Assembly: GCA_021808925.1 (NCBI GenBank)
Contig: JAKBAR010000010.1
Location: forward strand, 1 to 35,210
Direction: 5' to 3'
From: Pseudomonadota bacterium
Lineage (GTDB): Bacteria > Pseudomonadota > Alphaproteobacteria > Paracaedibacterales > JAKBAR01
Length of the DNA: 35,210 nt
Below the pieces are notes generated by a model. The model was given only the letters and a program-made list of their open reading frames with translations, made no database searches and was not told where the DNA came from. The translations under genes and the position numbers were made by a program. Position 1 is the first letter of the stretch. Each line of letters starts with the position of its first letter. Shown piece after piece: positions 1-7,502 of this stretch.

Positions 1-60
1 AACCTCAGACAAAAATGCACTCAGCATTGGCAATTCACTTTTCAAACGCGCAAAAATCCC

Positions 61-1125
61 TCAACCGCGCCCAACGCTTTTTCTTTTGCGAACACAGTGG
101 ATCACCCCCTTTATTTTTTTCTTAGGATTTTGCTTTTTTAAAACTTTTTGAATTTTTGTTTTTTGAGGAGAATTTTTCCAAACGGATTGTTCCATAAGAG
201 GTTTTGCAGCAATCGGGTGAATAAGATCAGCAATGGGATCCTCATCCGTTGGCATACTGGCGGATGTCGAGGACTCCACATGATAAAGAATATTTTTCGT
301 CGTTTTTTGAGAATACATGCGCTGTTGCGGCGTTGCAAAGCCTATTTCGATGAGCTCTTTAATCCGTTTATTACGCGCGAAACGATTTTCGCCGCCTAAA
401 ACAATCGCAATAATCCGTCTTTTTTTTCCATTGACATGACGGATAACAGACGCGGCGAGGTTTGATCCTGCTAGACGAAAATAACCTGTTTTAATCCCAT
501 CCATGCCATGCACCTCACCAAGCAGGCGATTATGATTAGGGTGACTCACACCTTTATAATTAAAAACACGTGTTTTAAAAAGCGGATAATACTCTGGAAA
601 ATGGTGGGAAAGGGCTCTTGAAAGAATCGCCATATCACGTGCCGTTGTGAGTTGGCGGCTATCGGGAAGGCCGTGAGGATTATAAAAAATGGTGTTCTTC
701 ATGCCAAGCTTACGTGCTGTCACATTCATTAATTTTGCAAAATTTTCAACACTTCCGCTGAGGCCAACAGCTACTGTTACAGCGGCGTCATTCGCTGACT
801 TTGTGATAAGCCCAAGGATAATATGACGTATGAGTATAATTTGCCCTGTTCTGAGGCCAAGTTTAGACGGCTCTACAGGCGGTGCATTGCGCGGAACAAC
901 CAAGGGTGTCTCCATGGATATTTTTTTCTCACGTAGCTTTGAAAAAATAATATAGAGTGTCATCATTTTTGTAAGAGAGGCTGGAAAGCGTCTGCCATCG
1001 GCATCGATGTGATGCAACACAGCACCTGTTTCTGCATCCATAAGAATCTCAGCATATTTTTGCGCATACGTAGGAAAGGAAAAGAGAGTCGAGAAAAAAA
1101 AGTAAAAGAATAAGAAATTTTTCAT
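61..1125 (-). CDS. D-alanyl-D-alanine carboxypeptidase (peptidase S11, PBP5/6-like)
   Basis: This is a periplasmic penicillin-binding protein that would trim the terminal D-Ala from peptidoglycan pentapeptides. All three S11 active-site motifs are visible, numbering from the ATG at 1125: SLTK at 50-53, SAN at 110-112 and KTG at 212-214, with a PNHNRLL stretch before KTG. The N-terminus is a hydrophobic signal peptide ending in TYA-Q. An in-frame TTG lies directly upstream, but the ATG is the more ordinary start. At 354 residues it lacks a recognisable PBP5 C-terminal beta domain; after about residue 270 comes a low-complexity stretch ending in many Lys and Arg, so the membrane anchoring of classical PBP5 is not evident. 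It is transcribed away from the CZB gene. The family is certain; which Dac paralogue it is, is not. Confidence 0.9.
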   Translation of the reverse strand: MKNFLFFYFFFSTLFSFPTYAQKYAEILMDAETGAVLHHIDADGRRFPASLTKMMTLYIIFSKLREKKISMETPLVVPRNAPPVEPSKLGLRTGQIILIRHIILGLITKSANDAAVTVAVGLSGSVENFAKLMNVTARKLGMKNTIFYNPHGLPDSRQLTTARDMAILSRALSHHFPEYYPLFKTRVFNYKGVSHPNHNRLLGEVHGMDGIKTGYFRLAGSNLAASVIRHVNGKKRRIIAIVLGGENRFARNKRIKELIEIGFATPQQRMYSQKTTKNILYHVESSTSASMPTDEDPIADLIHPIAAKPLMEQSVWKNSPQKTKIQKVLKKQNPKKKIKGVIHCVRKRKSVGRG

Positions 1126-1288
1126 CAATTTTTGTAAAATAATTATAATGCTCTTTCTTAAAAATATCCTATAAAAAAATTAAAAACGCAATCATCTATA
1201 TCCCTTTCAGCCCCTCACTTCTCGAAAATATTTACTTAATCTTAATATTTTTTAGCTATCTTTGGAGTATGAGGAGGAGAAGGATTTC

Positions 1289-1732
1289 ATGACCACACCA
1301 CATTACTATATTATTAATAAAGCCATTGCGGCTCATGGTGTCTGGAAAAGTCGTCTTATTGAGGCGATTTCAACAGGAAAATGTAATATCAGTGCAAAAA
1401 ATGCATTACGTGTGGATGTTTGTGACCTTGGGAAATGGATTTATGGGGAAAATCTTCTTTTTTTTAGAGGCAACCCTCAGTACACGGCTTTGGAAAAGGT
1501 CCATGCTGAATTTCATGCGCGGACAGGAGAAATTTTAAAACTTGCTGAAAATGGAGAGACAGACAGAGCCTCTGAGCTTTTGGAGCGCGATCAACCTTTT
1601 GCTCAAACATCTGTGCAACTTGTCAAGTGCCTCAAAGAATTTGGAGCATTTTTAGAAGAGCATAACTATGAAACAAAAGAGGATATCCATTTTTCTGTGG
1701 AGACCCTCTTTGGACTTAACCCTGATCAATAA
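1289..1732 (+). CDS. Stand-alone CZB-domain protein (zinc-binding)
   Basis: The 147 residues are almost entirely one chemoreceptor zinc-binding (CZB) domain. The 3-His/1-Cys site reads as His16 (AHGVW), Cys45 in VCDLGKWIYG, and His72/His76 in HAEFH. CZB domains normally sit on chemoreceptors or diguanylate cyclases and sense zinc or oxidants such as HOCl; here no signalling or membrane domain is attached. The ATG at 1289 follows an AGGAGGAG Shine-Dalgarno at about ten bases. The open frame extends upstream to a TTG at 1262, but that would place the ribosome site inside the gene. Four bases separate its stop from the convergent M16 protease gene. The domain is clear from the motifs; its partner and signal are unknown. 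Confidence 0.85.
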   Translation: MTTPHYYIINKAIAAHGVWKSRLIEAISTGKCNISAKNALRVDVCDLGKWIYGENLLFFRGNPQYTALEKVHAEFHARTGEILKLAENGETDRASELLERDQPFAQTSVQLVKCLKEFGAFLEEHNYETKEDIHFSVETLFGLNPDQ

Positions 1733-1736
1733 CTGC

Positions 1737-2993
1737 CTAAGCAAGCGCTTTTTGAAGATACTCAAGACCATAAACTCGTTCAATAGGGCCAAGGGTTGCA
1801 AGGGTCGGCGCCGATGAAAAAAGGCGATCAGCAAGTATTTTGATATGATCAGCCGTAACACTCTCAATTTTTTTCAAAGTCTCCGTTGCCTTTAGAGGCG
1901 TACCGTAAGTGTGCATTTGATTGGCAAGTTGCTCACAACGAGACGATGTACTTTCTAAACTCATCATAAGACTTGCCTTCAGCTGTGCCTTTGCACGCAC
2001 AAGATCTTGCTCAAAATGAGTAGAACTAAAATGCTTAAGCTCACTCGCTGCAACATCTAAAAGCTCATTCGCTTTTTCCTCACTTGTCCCGGCATACATA
2101 CCAAAGATACCTGCATCTGATGCGGGCGAGTGAAACGTATAGACAGAGTAGACTAATCCGCGTTTCTCACGAATTTCTTGAAAAAGCCGTGAGGACATGC
2201 CGCCACCAAGAATCGTCGACAGGAGGGCTGCTGCATAGTAATCCTCATGTTTGTGAGGAACGCCCTGAAATCCCATCACCACATGCACCTGTTCAAGATC
2301 GCGGGTTTGGCGAAACTCTCCCCCTTTGTACGCCGCAACCTCTACCTTGTGATGACAGTCTTCTTTGAGATTTGTAAAATAATCTTCTGCCATTGCTACA
2401 AAATCTTTGTGATGAATGTTTCCAGCCGCTGCTAAGACCATTTGTTTTGCACCATAATGATTATGCATATAGGTTTTGACGCGCTCTGCCTTGAGGGAGC
2501 TAACAATCTCTGAGGTGCCTAAAATAGGGCGCCCCATAGGTTGGTGGGGAAAACACGTTTCTTGGAAATAATCAAAAATAATATCATCCGGCGTGTCATA
2601 GGTCTGGCCAATTTCTTGTAAGATAACGGATTGTTCTCGTTGAAATTCATCCTCTTGAAACGTTGAATTCTGTAAAATATCCGCCATGATATCCACGCCT
2701 AAGCGTGCGTCATTTTTCAAAAGGCGTGTGTAATACGCGGTTGTTTCACGGCTTGTATAGGCATTGACATAGCCGCCGACATTTTCAATCGCCTCAGCAA
2801 TATCCTTGGCAGAACGCTTTTTTGTTCCCTTAAACGCCATATGCTCGAGCACATGGGAAATGCCATTAATTTCCTTGGGTTCATTGCGCGCGCCCACATT
2901 CAACCAAACACCAAGAGTGACCGTTTCAACACTTGGGATATGATCACTGACAACGCGTAAACCGTTCGAAAGAGTTGTGATTTGAATAGACAT
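1737..2993 (-). CDS. M16 family zinc peptidase (mitochondrial processing peptidase-like)
   Basis: This 418-residue M16 metalloprotease resembles the beta subunit of mitochondrial processing peptidase and its alphaproteobacterial relatives. The inverted zinc motif H47-V-L-E50-H51 is intact, and the third ligand fits Glu127, 76 residues further on, as expected of the family. The C-terminal half has the usual GGGMSSRLFQEIREKRGLVY glycine-rich loop. No signal peptide is visible, so a cytoplasmic role in peptide degradation is likely (inference). Its ATG immediately follows the TAA of the upstream substrate-binding-protein gene, with no base between, which suggests one transcript and translational coupling. 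Confidence 0.92.
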   Translation of the reverse strand: MSIQITTLSNGLRVVSDHIPSVETVTLGVWLNVGARNEPKEINGISHVLEHMAFKGTKKRSAKDIAEAIENVGGYVNAYTSRETTAYYTRLLKNDARLGVDIMADILQNSTFQEDEFQREQSVILQEIGQTYDTPDDIIFDYFQETCFPHQPMGRPILGTSEIVSSLKAERVKTYMHNHYGAKQMVLAAAGNIHHKDFVAMAEDYFTNLKEDCHHKVEVAAYKGGEFRQTRDLEQVHVVMGFQGVPHKHEDYYAAALLSTILGGGMSSRLFQEIREKRGLVYSVYTFHSPASDAGIFGMYAGTSEEKANELLDVAASELKHFSSTHFEQDLVRAKAQLKASLMMSLESTSSRCEQLANQMHTYGTPLKATETLKKIESVTADHIKILADRLFSSAPTLATLGPIERVYGLEYLQKALA

Positions 2994-3980
2994 TTATGAA
3001 TTTCCTTTTTGTGTGAGACCTTTATCTTTCGCATAGGGCGAGCTCATGTGAAGTTTTGCAAGCGCCTCATCATTTTCAACAATACGAATAGTGGAGCCTA
3101 CTTTGATCGGTTTTGCAAGGTCAAACCCTTTTTTAAGGACTTCAATTACCAGATCGGCTGTATCATACCCCATTTGTGTGCGATCATAGGCCACAGCGGC
3201 AAGCGCTCCTTTTTCCACAGAAGCACTATCATTAGCAAACACAGGAACGCCCTGACTATGGGCGACACCCACGATCGCTGAAACCGCAGCCATAGCGGTA
3301 TTATCGTTAGGAAAATAAATCGCATCAACCTTCCCCAAAAGATTTTTCGTCGCAGGTACCGCCTCATTAGTGCTATTCAAAGGAGATCTTACAATCGTTA
3401 TCCCTGAAGCCACTGCTGCTTTTTCAAATGTCTCAAGATAAGTTGTTGAGTTGACTTCAGACGGATTATACAAAACGCCCAGCGTTTTAATAGAGGGCAA
3501 GAAGGATTTGATCATTGCAATTTGCGGCTCTGGCGGCATGTAGTCACTAATCCCGTTAATCCCAGGCGTTTTTGCGTTTAAATTCTTCACAAGCTTTGCC
3601 GCAACAGGATCTGTCACAGCCGTAAACACAAGGGGAATATGCTGTTGCTGGCTAATCGTTTCTAAAAGTTGTGCACTTTGAGTGGAGAGTGCTACCAGAA
3701 CCTTAGGATTAAGATGGGCAAAATGCTGGACAATCTGAGCTGCTGTTGTCATTTGCCCTTGTGCATTTTGATAGACAATTTTAACGGTTTTGCCGTCAAT
3801 AAAACCACGCTCGGCAAGGCGTTTAATCATCCCTTCGCGTACCGTATCAAGGGTGGTATGCTCAATAATTTGGGTAATGGCAATGAGAGGGAGCGCGTGT
3901 TCTTTTTTTGAAAAATAGTGATAGAAAAAAACGGCTAAAATAAGACTAAAAAGGATAAAACCAATAGATCGCTTAAACAT
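2994..3980 (-). CDS. ABC-type substrate-binding protein (ABC_sub_bind, TrpX-like)
   Basis: The protein belongs to the ABC_sub_bind family (PF04392 type), which captures small ligands, aromatic amino acids in the best-known cases, for an ABC importer. Recognisable stretches are PLIAITQIIEHTTLD, the STQSAQLLE region, PLVFTAVTDPVAAKLV, LGVLYNPSEVNS, and VPVFANDSASVEKGALAAVAYD near the C-terminus. A single N-terminal hydrophobic segment (about residues 4-20 from the chosen start) would act as signal or anchor. I start it at the ATG at 3980, which has GAAAGG upstream; the open frame continues to a TTG at 4022. The permease and ATPase that usually follow are absent, and an M16 protease gene abuts it instead. 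The ligand cannot be told from sequence. Confidence 0.85.
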   Translation of the reverse strand: MFKRSIGFILFSLILAVFFYHYFSKKEHALPLIAITQIIEHTTLDTVREGMIKRLAERGFIDGKTVKIVYQNAQGQMTTAAQIVQHFAHLNPKVLVALSTQSAQLLETISQQQHIPLVFTAVTDPVAAKLVKNLNAKTPGINGISDYMPPEPQIAMIKSFLPSIKTLGVLYNPSEVNSTTYLETFEKAAVASGITIVRSPLNSTNEAVPATKNLLGKVDAIYFPNDNTAMAAVSAIVGVAHSQGVPVFANDSASVEKGALAAVAYDRTQMGYDTADLVIEVLKKGFDLAKPIKVGSTIRIVENDEALAKLHMSSPYAKDKGLTQKGNS

Positions 3981-4184
3981 AAGAATGAACCTTTCAGGAT
4001 AAAAACAGAATTTAGGGCGCAAAAAACTACACCCCTAACAGCTTCGTTTTTAGAAGGTTCTACAGCAAAAAATATCAATGGATACAAAACGTCTCATGGC
4101 ATAGATTTTATCCAAATATCTCCCTTTGCGCAACTTAATTTTTTGCATCTCAGCAATAAAACCTCCTCATCAAAATATTTATTT

Positions 4185-4194
4185 TTGATATAAT
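4185..4194 (+). promoter_or_regulatory. Extended -10 promoter candidate (TGATATAAT)
   Basis: A perfect TATAAT at 4189-4194 is preceded by TG at 4186-4187, giving an extended -10 element. No good -35 hexamer lies 16-18 bases upstream. It sits 49 bases before the exported-protein ATG at 4243. The nine bases TGATATAAT also occur upstream of hemB. Confidence 0.5.
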
Positions 4195-4242
4195 CTCATG
4201 AATGTAGATTAATTTTCTTAAATGTATTATTGGAGATTTTTT

Positions 4243-4914
4243 ATGAAAAATTTTAAAAAAATAGTTGCGGTCGCATCGCTTTTTGTTATAACGGGGAGCG
4301 TGGCAAGCGCGGGCATTATCCATTTTACAGAGCAAGGTGGTGGGGGTAACACTCCCTTTTGTGATACGGGGGGTAACTCCGTCTCTTATTACGAATTTCC
4401 AACCCTTGATAAGAATAAGAATGAAATAAAGAAGATTAGTGATAACTCCAAAATTTCCAGTCTGCATTATGATCCGGATAATCAAAAAACAACAGATAAG
4501 CTAAAAAATTTTATTTCTTGTGAAGAATCTAAAGCATTAGATGCATCAACAACACTCCTAAATCCTTTCTTTTTTTCAAAGGAAACAGAGACTCTCACGC
4601 ACCTTTTTTCTTATGTTGATCCCACTTTTATGGCTCTTGGTATCTACCTTTTTGCGGATCAAAAGAAATATCTCGCAGATAGTGAAAATGAAAATGAGGA
4701 GTCTCTGGGGGAGGATTTCATAATGCATGATAAAGATATAAATACCGTGGAGAAAAATCTATTGGGATACCTCAAGAGTGACTCTCTTAAGGATAATGCC
4801 AATGTAAAAGCGTATAATGCTCTCCTTGAAACTCTGCTTAAGGGGGATGCCATCAAAAGCCGAAAGGACGCCGTGAAATTTGTTCTTGATAAGATTGAAA
4901 AAGAAAGCAATTAA
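4243..4914 (+). CDS. Exported protein of unknown function
   Basis: I do not recognise a family. The 223-residue product begins with a clear Sec signal peptide (MKNFKKIVAVASLFVITGSV, cleavage likely after ASA), then a glycine-rich stretch, then a mature part rich in Lys, Asp and Glu. Two cysteines at about residues 43 and 93 could form a disulfide outside the cytoplasm. The C-terminal third looks helical. The ATG at 4243 has TGGAGA upstream; an earlier in-frame ATG at 4222 would lengthen the N-terminus before the charged region of the signal peptide and is less likely. It stands alone, convergent with fabF. Secretion is well supported, function is not. Confidence 0.8.
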   Translation: MKNFKKIVAVASLFVITGSVASAGIIHFTEQGGGGNTPFCDTGGNSVSYYEFPTLDKNKNEIKKISDNSKISSLHYDPDNQKTTDKLKNFISCEESKALDASTTLLNPFFFSKETETLTHLFSYVDPTFMALGIYLFADQKKYLADSENENEESLGEDFIMHDKDINTVEKNLLGYLKSDSLKDNANVKAYNALLETLLKGDAIKSRKDAVKFVLDKIEKESN

Positions 4915-4921
4915 AAAAACT

Positions 4922-4956
4922 AAGAGAGGGTGCGACTATAGCTGCCCTCTTCTCCT
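4922..4956 (+). terminator. Stem-loop between convergent genes, probable terminator
   Basis: AGAGGG (4925-4930) pairs with CCCTCT (4945-4950), with a possible inner GC pairing, just after the exported-protein stop and before the fabF stop. The T-run afterwards is poor, so termination efficiency is uncertain. Confidence 0.4.
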
Positions 4957-4978
4957 AAATTTTAGTATCAGGTACCGT

Positions 4979-6250
4979 TCAGGAAATTTTTTTCATAATC
5001 AGCGATGCATTGGTTCCACCAAAACCAAAAGAATTTGACATCACAACATTGACCCCTCGCTCTTTGGCCTTGAGGGGGACAAGATCAAGGTCACATCCTT
5101 CATCGGGTTCATGAAGGTTTAATGTCGGCGGGCAGATATTATCTTGAAGCGCTAAAAGACTAAAAATCGCCTCCACAGAACCCGCTCCACCCAGCAAATG
5201 TCCAATGGCGGATTTTGTCGATGACATGGATAATTTTTTTGCATGATCTCCAAAAAGACGTTTTACAGCGCGCACTTCAATAGCATCGCCCAGAGGTGTT
5301 GACGTTCCGTGGGCATTAATATAATCCACAGCCTCTGCGTCCAATTTTGCATTTTTAAGAGCAGCCCGCATGGCACGAAATGCACCGTCACCATCTTCTG
5401 CAGGTGCTGTAATATGATGAGCGTCTCCTGAGAGACCATAGCCGATAATCTCGCCATAGATCTTTGCACCTCGTTTTTTAGCGTGTTCATACTCCTCAAG
5501 GACAAGTGCACCCGCACCTTCACCCATCACAAAGCCGTCACGACCTTTATCCCAGGGGCGTGATGCTGTGGTAGGCGCATCATTATACGAAGTCGACAAG
5601 GCGCGACATGCTGCAAACCCTGCAACAGCAATGCGGCAGAGCGATGCTTCCGCACTTCCCGCAATCATCACGTCGGCGTCGCCAAATTGAATAAGGCGTG
5701 CTGCATCCCCAATCGCATGAGCACCTGTCGCACAGGCCGTCACTACAGAGTGATTAGGCCCCTTAAAACCATGACGAATGGTCACATGTCCAGAAATTAA
5801 ATTAATCAGAGAGGCTGGAATAAAAAACGGACTAACGCGGCGAGGGCCCGATTCTTTGAGAATTTGACTCGTACGATCAATCTCCGTAAGGCCGCCAATA
5901 CCCGAACCTAAAAGAACGCCAGTACGCTCTAAAGACTCTGTATCTGAGGGCTGCCACCCAGCGTCAGCAATCGCTTGATCGGCGGCAGCACATCCAAAAA
6001 TAATAAATTTATCAACTTTACGCTGTTCCTTTGGTTCCATATAAGCTGATGGATTAAAAAGCGCATCGCCAAAATCTGCTGCTTCTGATGTTGGGACAGC
6101 TCCCCCAACGCGCGCAGGAAGATCGTCCACCTGAAAATGATCAATGGCACGAATGCCTGACTCTCCTTTTAAAAGACGGCGCCACGAATCCTTGACATTT
6201 CCAGCCAAGGGCGAAACCATCCCTATTCCTGTAACCACAACGCGACGCAT
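4979..6250 (-). CDS. fabF: 3-oxoacyl-[acyl-carrier-protein] synthase II
   Basis: FabF condenses malonyl-ACP with acyl-ACP in fatty-acid elongation. The catalytic triad is present: Cys173 in VVTACATGAH, the histidine of INAHGTSTPLGD, and the histidine of AIGHLLGGAG. The C-terminal NSFGFGGTNASL motif is intact. The open frame has two ATGs at 6256 and 6250; AGGAG lies 8 bases before the second but only 2 before the first, so I use 6250 (MRRVVVTGIGMVSPL), which also matches the family N-terminus. Length, about 423 residues, is normal. It lies directly downstream of acpP, the usual pairing, but with an intrinsic terminator in between. Confidence 0.97.
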   Translation of the reverse strand: MRRVVVTGIGMVSPLAGNVKDSWRRLLKGESGIRAIDHFQVDDLPARVGGAVPTSEAADFGDALFNPSAYMEPKEQRKVDKFIIFGCAAADQAIADAGWQPSDTESLERTGVLLGSGIGGLTEIDRTSQILKESGPRRVSPFFIPASLINLISGHVTIRHGFKGPNHSVVTACATGAHAIGDAARLIQFGDADVMIAGSAEASLCRIAVAGFAACRALSTSYNDAPTTASRPWDKGRDGFVMGEGAGALVLEEYEHAKKRGAKIYGEIIGYGLSGDAHHITAPAEDGDGAFRAMRAALKNAKLDAEAVDYINAHGTSTPLGDAIEVRAVKRLFGDHAKKLSMSSTKSAIGHLLGGAGSVEAIFSLLALQDNICPPTLNLHEPDEGCDLDLVPLKAKERGVNVVMSNSFGFGGTNASLIMKKIS

Positions 6251-6269
6251 ACACATTTCTCCTAAACAT

Positions 6270-6315
6270 TAAAAAAATAGCCTTAGAGTCCTTAGAAAAA
6301 GGATGCTAAAGCTAT
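6270..6315 (-). terminator. Intrinsic terminator/attenuator between acpP and fabF
   Basis: Read on the minus strand, ATAGC and TTAG pair with CTAA and GCTAT, and TCCTT pairs with AAGGA, around a short loop. A run of seven Ts follows (the A-run at 6271-6277). This is a well-formed Rho-independent terminator placed 21 bases before the fabF start, which suggests acpP mRNA is made in excess over read-through acpP-fabF mRNA. Confidence 0.7.
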
Positions 6316-6330
6316 GATGCTAGAGTTTTA

Positions 6331-6573
6331 TTAAGCAGCTTTTTTATGATTTTCGATATAATCAATTGCGGACTTGATCGTCGTAATTTTCTCAGCGGCA
6401 TCATCAGGGATCTCACAGCCGAATTCTTCTTCGAGCTTCATCACAAGCTCAACTTGATCAAGGCTATCCGCACCAAGATCATCGACAAAGCTCGCATTTT
6501 CAACAACTTTAGCCGCATCCACACCAAGATGCTCAATCACAATTTCTTTTACACGGGAAGCAATTTCTGACAT
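6331..6573 (-). CDS. acpP: Acyl carrier protein
   Basis: This is the 80-residue carrier of growing acyl chains in type II fatty-acid synthesis, also used for lipid A. The phosphopantetheine attachment site is Ser37 in [15 protein letters not shown], and the [16 protein letters not shown] stretch of helix III is typical. It is strongly acidic, as expected. The ATG at 6573 has AAGG upstream, and a good sigma70-type promoter precedes it. fabF follows after a terminator. Identification is essentially certain. Confidence 0.98.
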   Translation of the reverse strand: MSEIASRVKEIVIEHLGVDAAKVVENASFVDDLGADSLDQVELVMKLEEEFGCEIPDDAAEKITTIKSAIDYIENHKKAA

Positions 6574-6603
6574 ATTTTTGACCTTATTAACAGTTTGTTA
6601 AAT

Positions 6604-6632
6604 ATTTTATCCCTTTTTAGCACGATGATCAA
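6604..6632 (-). promoter_or_regulatory. Promoter of acpP (-35 TTGATC, 17 bp, -10 TAAAAT)
   Basis: On the minus strand a -35 TTGATC (plus-strand 6627-6632) is separated by exactly 17 bases from a -10 TAAAAT (6604-6609), about 30 bases before the acpP ATG. Match and spacing fit a housekeeping sigma70 promoter. Confidence 0.6.
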
Positions 6633-6779
6633 AAGAGTACAAGAAAATCATTTCCATGGCATCATTCCAGGAAAATTTTTGAGCGTGCAGGGGAAGAAGT
6701 AGGGCGCCCTATCACACCCCATTAAACACGCAAAATTTTTTTTTCAAGATGTTTTGCTCATGCAATCTCACACAACCAT

Positions 6780-6811
6780 AAAAAAAACCAGGCACATGTC
6801 CTGGTTTTTTA
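6780..6811 (-). terminator. Rho-independent terminator of pal
   Basis: The stem AAAAAACCAGG (6782-6792) pairs perfectly with CCTGGTTTTTT (6800-6810) around a 7-base loop, with U-tracts on either strand. It follows the pal stop, so it ends the pal transcript, and its symmetry would let it act in both directions. Confidence 0.85.
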
Positions 6812-6834
6812 GTCCATATAAAATGGAGGAAGGC

Positions 6835-7311
6835 TTAGTTAACAACAGTAATCGCTGTACGTTGTTGTGCCCATGTGGCTTCATCAGCGCCGCCTTGTAC
6901 TGGTGGTTTGTCTTTGCCATAGGAAATGGTCTTGAGACGATCAGCAGCAACACCGTGTTTTACAAGTTCTGCTTTTGCAGCGGCAGCACGCCTGTTACCG
7001 AGAGCAAGGTTGTACTCGCGGCTTCCACGTGGGTCGCAGTGACCTTCGACCATTGCTGTTGCTTGTGGATACATTTTGAACCAATCTGCTTGAGCTTTGA
7101 TTGTTGACATCTCAGCTGCTGTGATTTTAGATTTGTTCAATGCAAAGAATACGCGATCCTTTACGTTTTGTTTGAAATCTTCAGCGCTTCCAGGAATCGC
7201 CTTCGTGGAAACGTTGACTTCTTGTACATCTTCGCCGCTGTTTTGGCAAGCAACGAGAGAAAGAGCTACGCCGGTCAAAGCCAGCAATTTGTAAATCATG
7301 TTAGTACGCAT
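6835..7311 (-). CDS. pal: Peptidoglycan-associated lipoprotein Pal (OmpA-like)
   Basis: Pal is the outer-membrane lipoprotein of the Tol-Pal system, tying the outer membrane to peptidoglycan. The lipobox L19-V-A-C22 ends a short signal peptide. The OmpA-like domain follows, with FALNKSKIT, MVEGHCDPRGSREYNLALG and RRAAAAKAELVKHGV, the peptidoglycan-binding signature. The frame has ATGs at 7320 and 7311; AAAGG directly abuts the first and is 9 bases from the second, so I start at 7311 (158 residues). In most Proteobacteria pal follows tolB; here neither tolB nor any other tol gene lies next to it, and it seems to be a single-gene unit with its own terminator. Confidence 0.95.
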   Translation of the reverse strand: MRTNMIYKLLALTGVALSLVACQNSGEDVQEVNVSTKAIPGSAEDFKQNVKDRVFFALNKSKITAAEMSTIKAQADWFKMYPQATAMVEGHCDPRGSREYNLALGNRRAAAAKAELVKHGVAADRLKTISYGKDKPPVQGGADEATWAQQRTAITVVN

Positions 7312-7329
7312 GTTTTTCATCCTTTAATG

Positions 7330-7358
7330 GTTATACAAGTGTTATTAAACCAACTAAA
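7330..7358 (-). promoter_or_regulatory. Candidate pal promoter
   Basis: On the minus strand a -10 TATAAC (plus-strand 7330-7335) lies 17 bases from a weak -35 TTTAGT (7353-7358). The -10 is close to consensus and the resulting leader would be short. Confidence 0.35.
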
Positions 7359-7462
7359 GGTTAACAAAGAATTTATTTTTACAAAATATAAAACTTGATG
7401 TGCCACACACATCCTTTCGCACCTGTAGGATAAAAGACACACTTCGTTGATTTTTATTAACA

Positions 7463-7494
7463 TTTTAGAAGGCTTGAGAGCTTTTTTTCTAAAA
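7463..7494. terminator. Large imperfect hairpin after the aminotransferase gene
   Basis: TTTTAGAA (7463-7470) can pair with TTCTAAAA near 7487-7494, with an inner AGGCT/AGCTT pairing around a TGAG loop. It lies just beyond the stop of the class V aminotransferase gene and could end that transcript, though the T-run is on the plus strand. Confidence 0.35.
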
Positions 7495-7502
7495 AATTTT
7501 CT

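Noticed and set aside
1-60. Open frame on the minus strand after the carboxypeptidase stop, possibly a next gene
   Set aside because: Twenty codons with TTG and ATG candidates but no matching family or convincing ribosome site; the other strand is open as well. Too short to call.
4150-4485. Minus-strand frame of 111 codons opposite the exported protein
   Set aside because: It lies antisense to a gene with a signal peptide and Shine-Dalgarno, starts without one, and has no recognisable domain.
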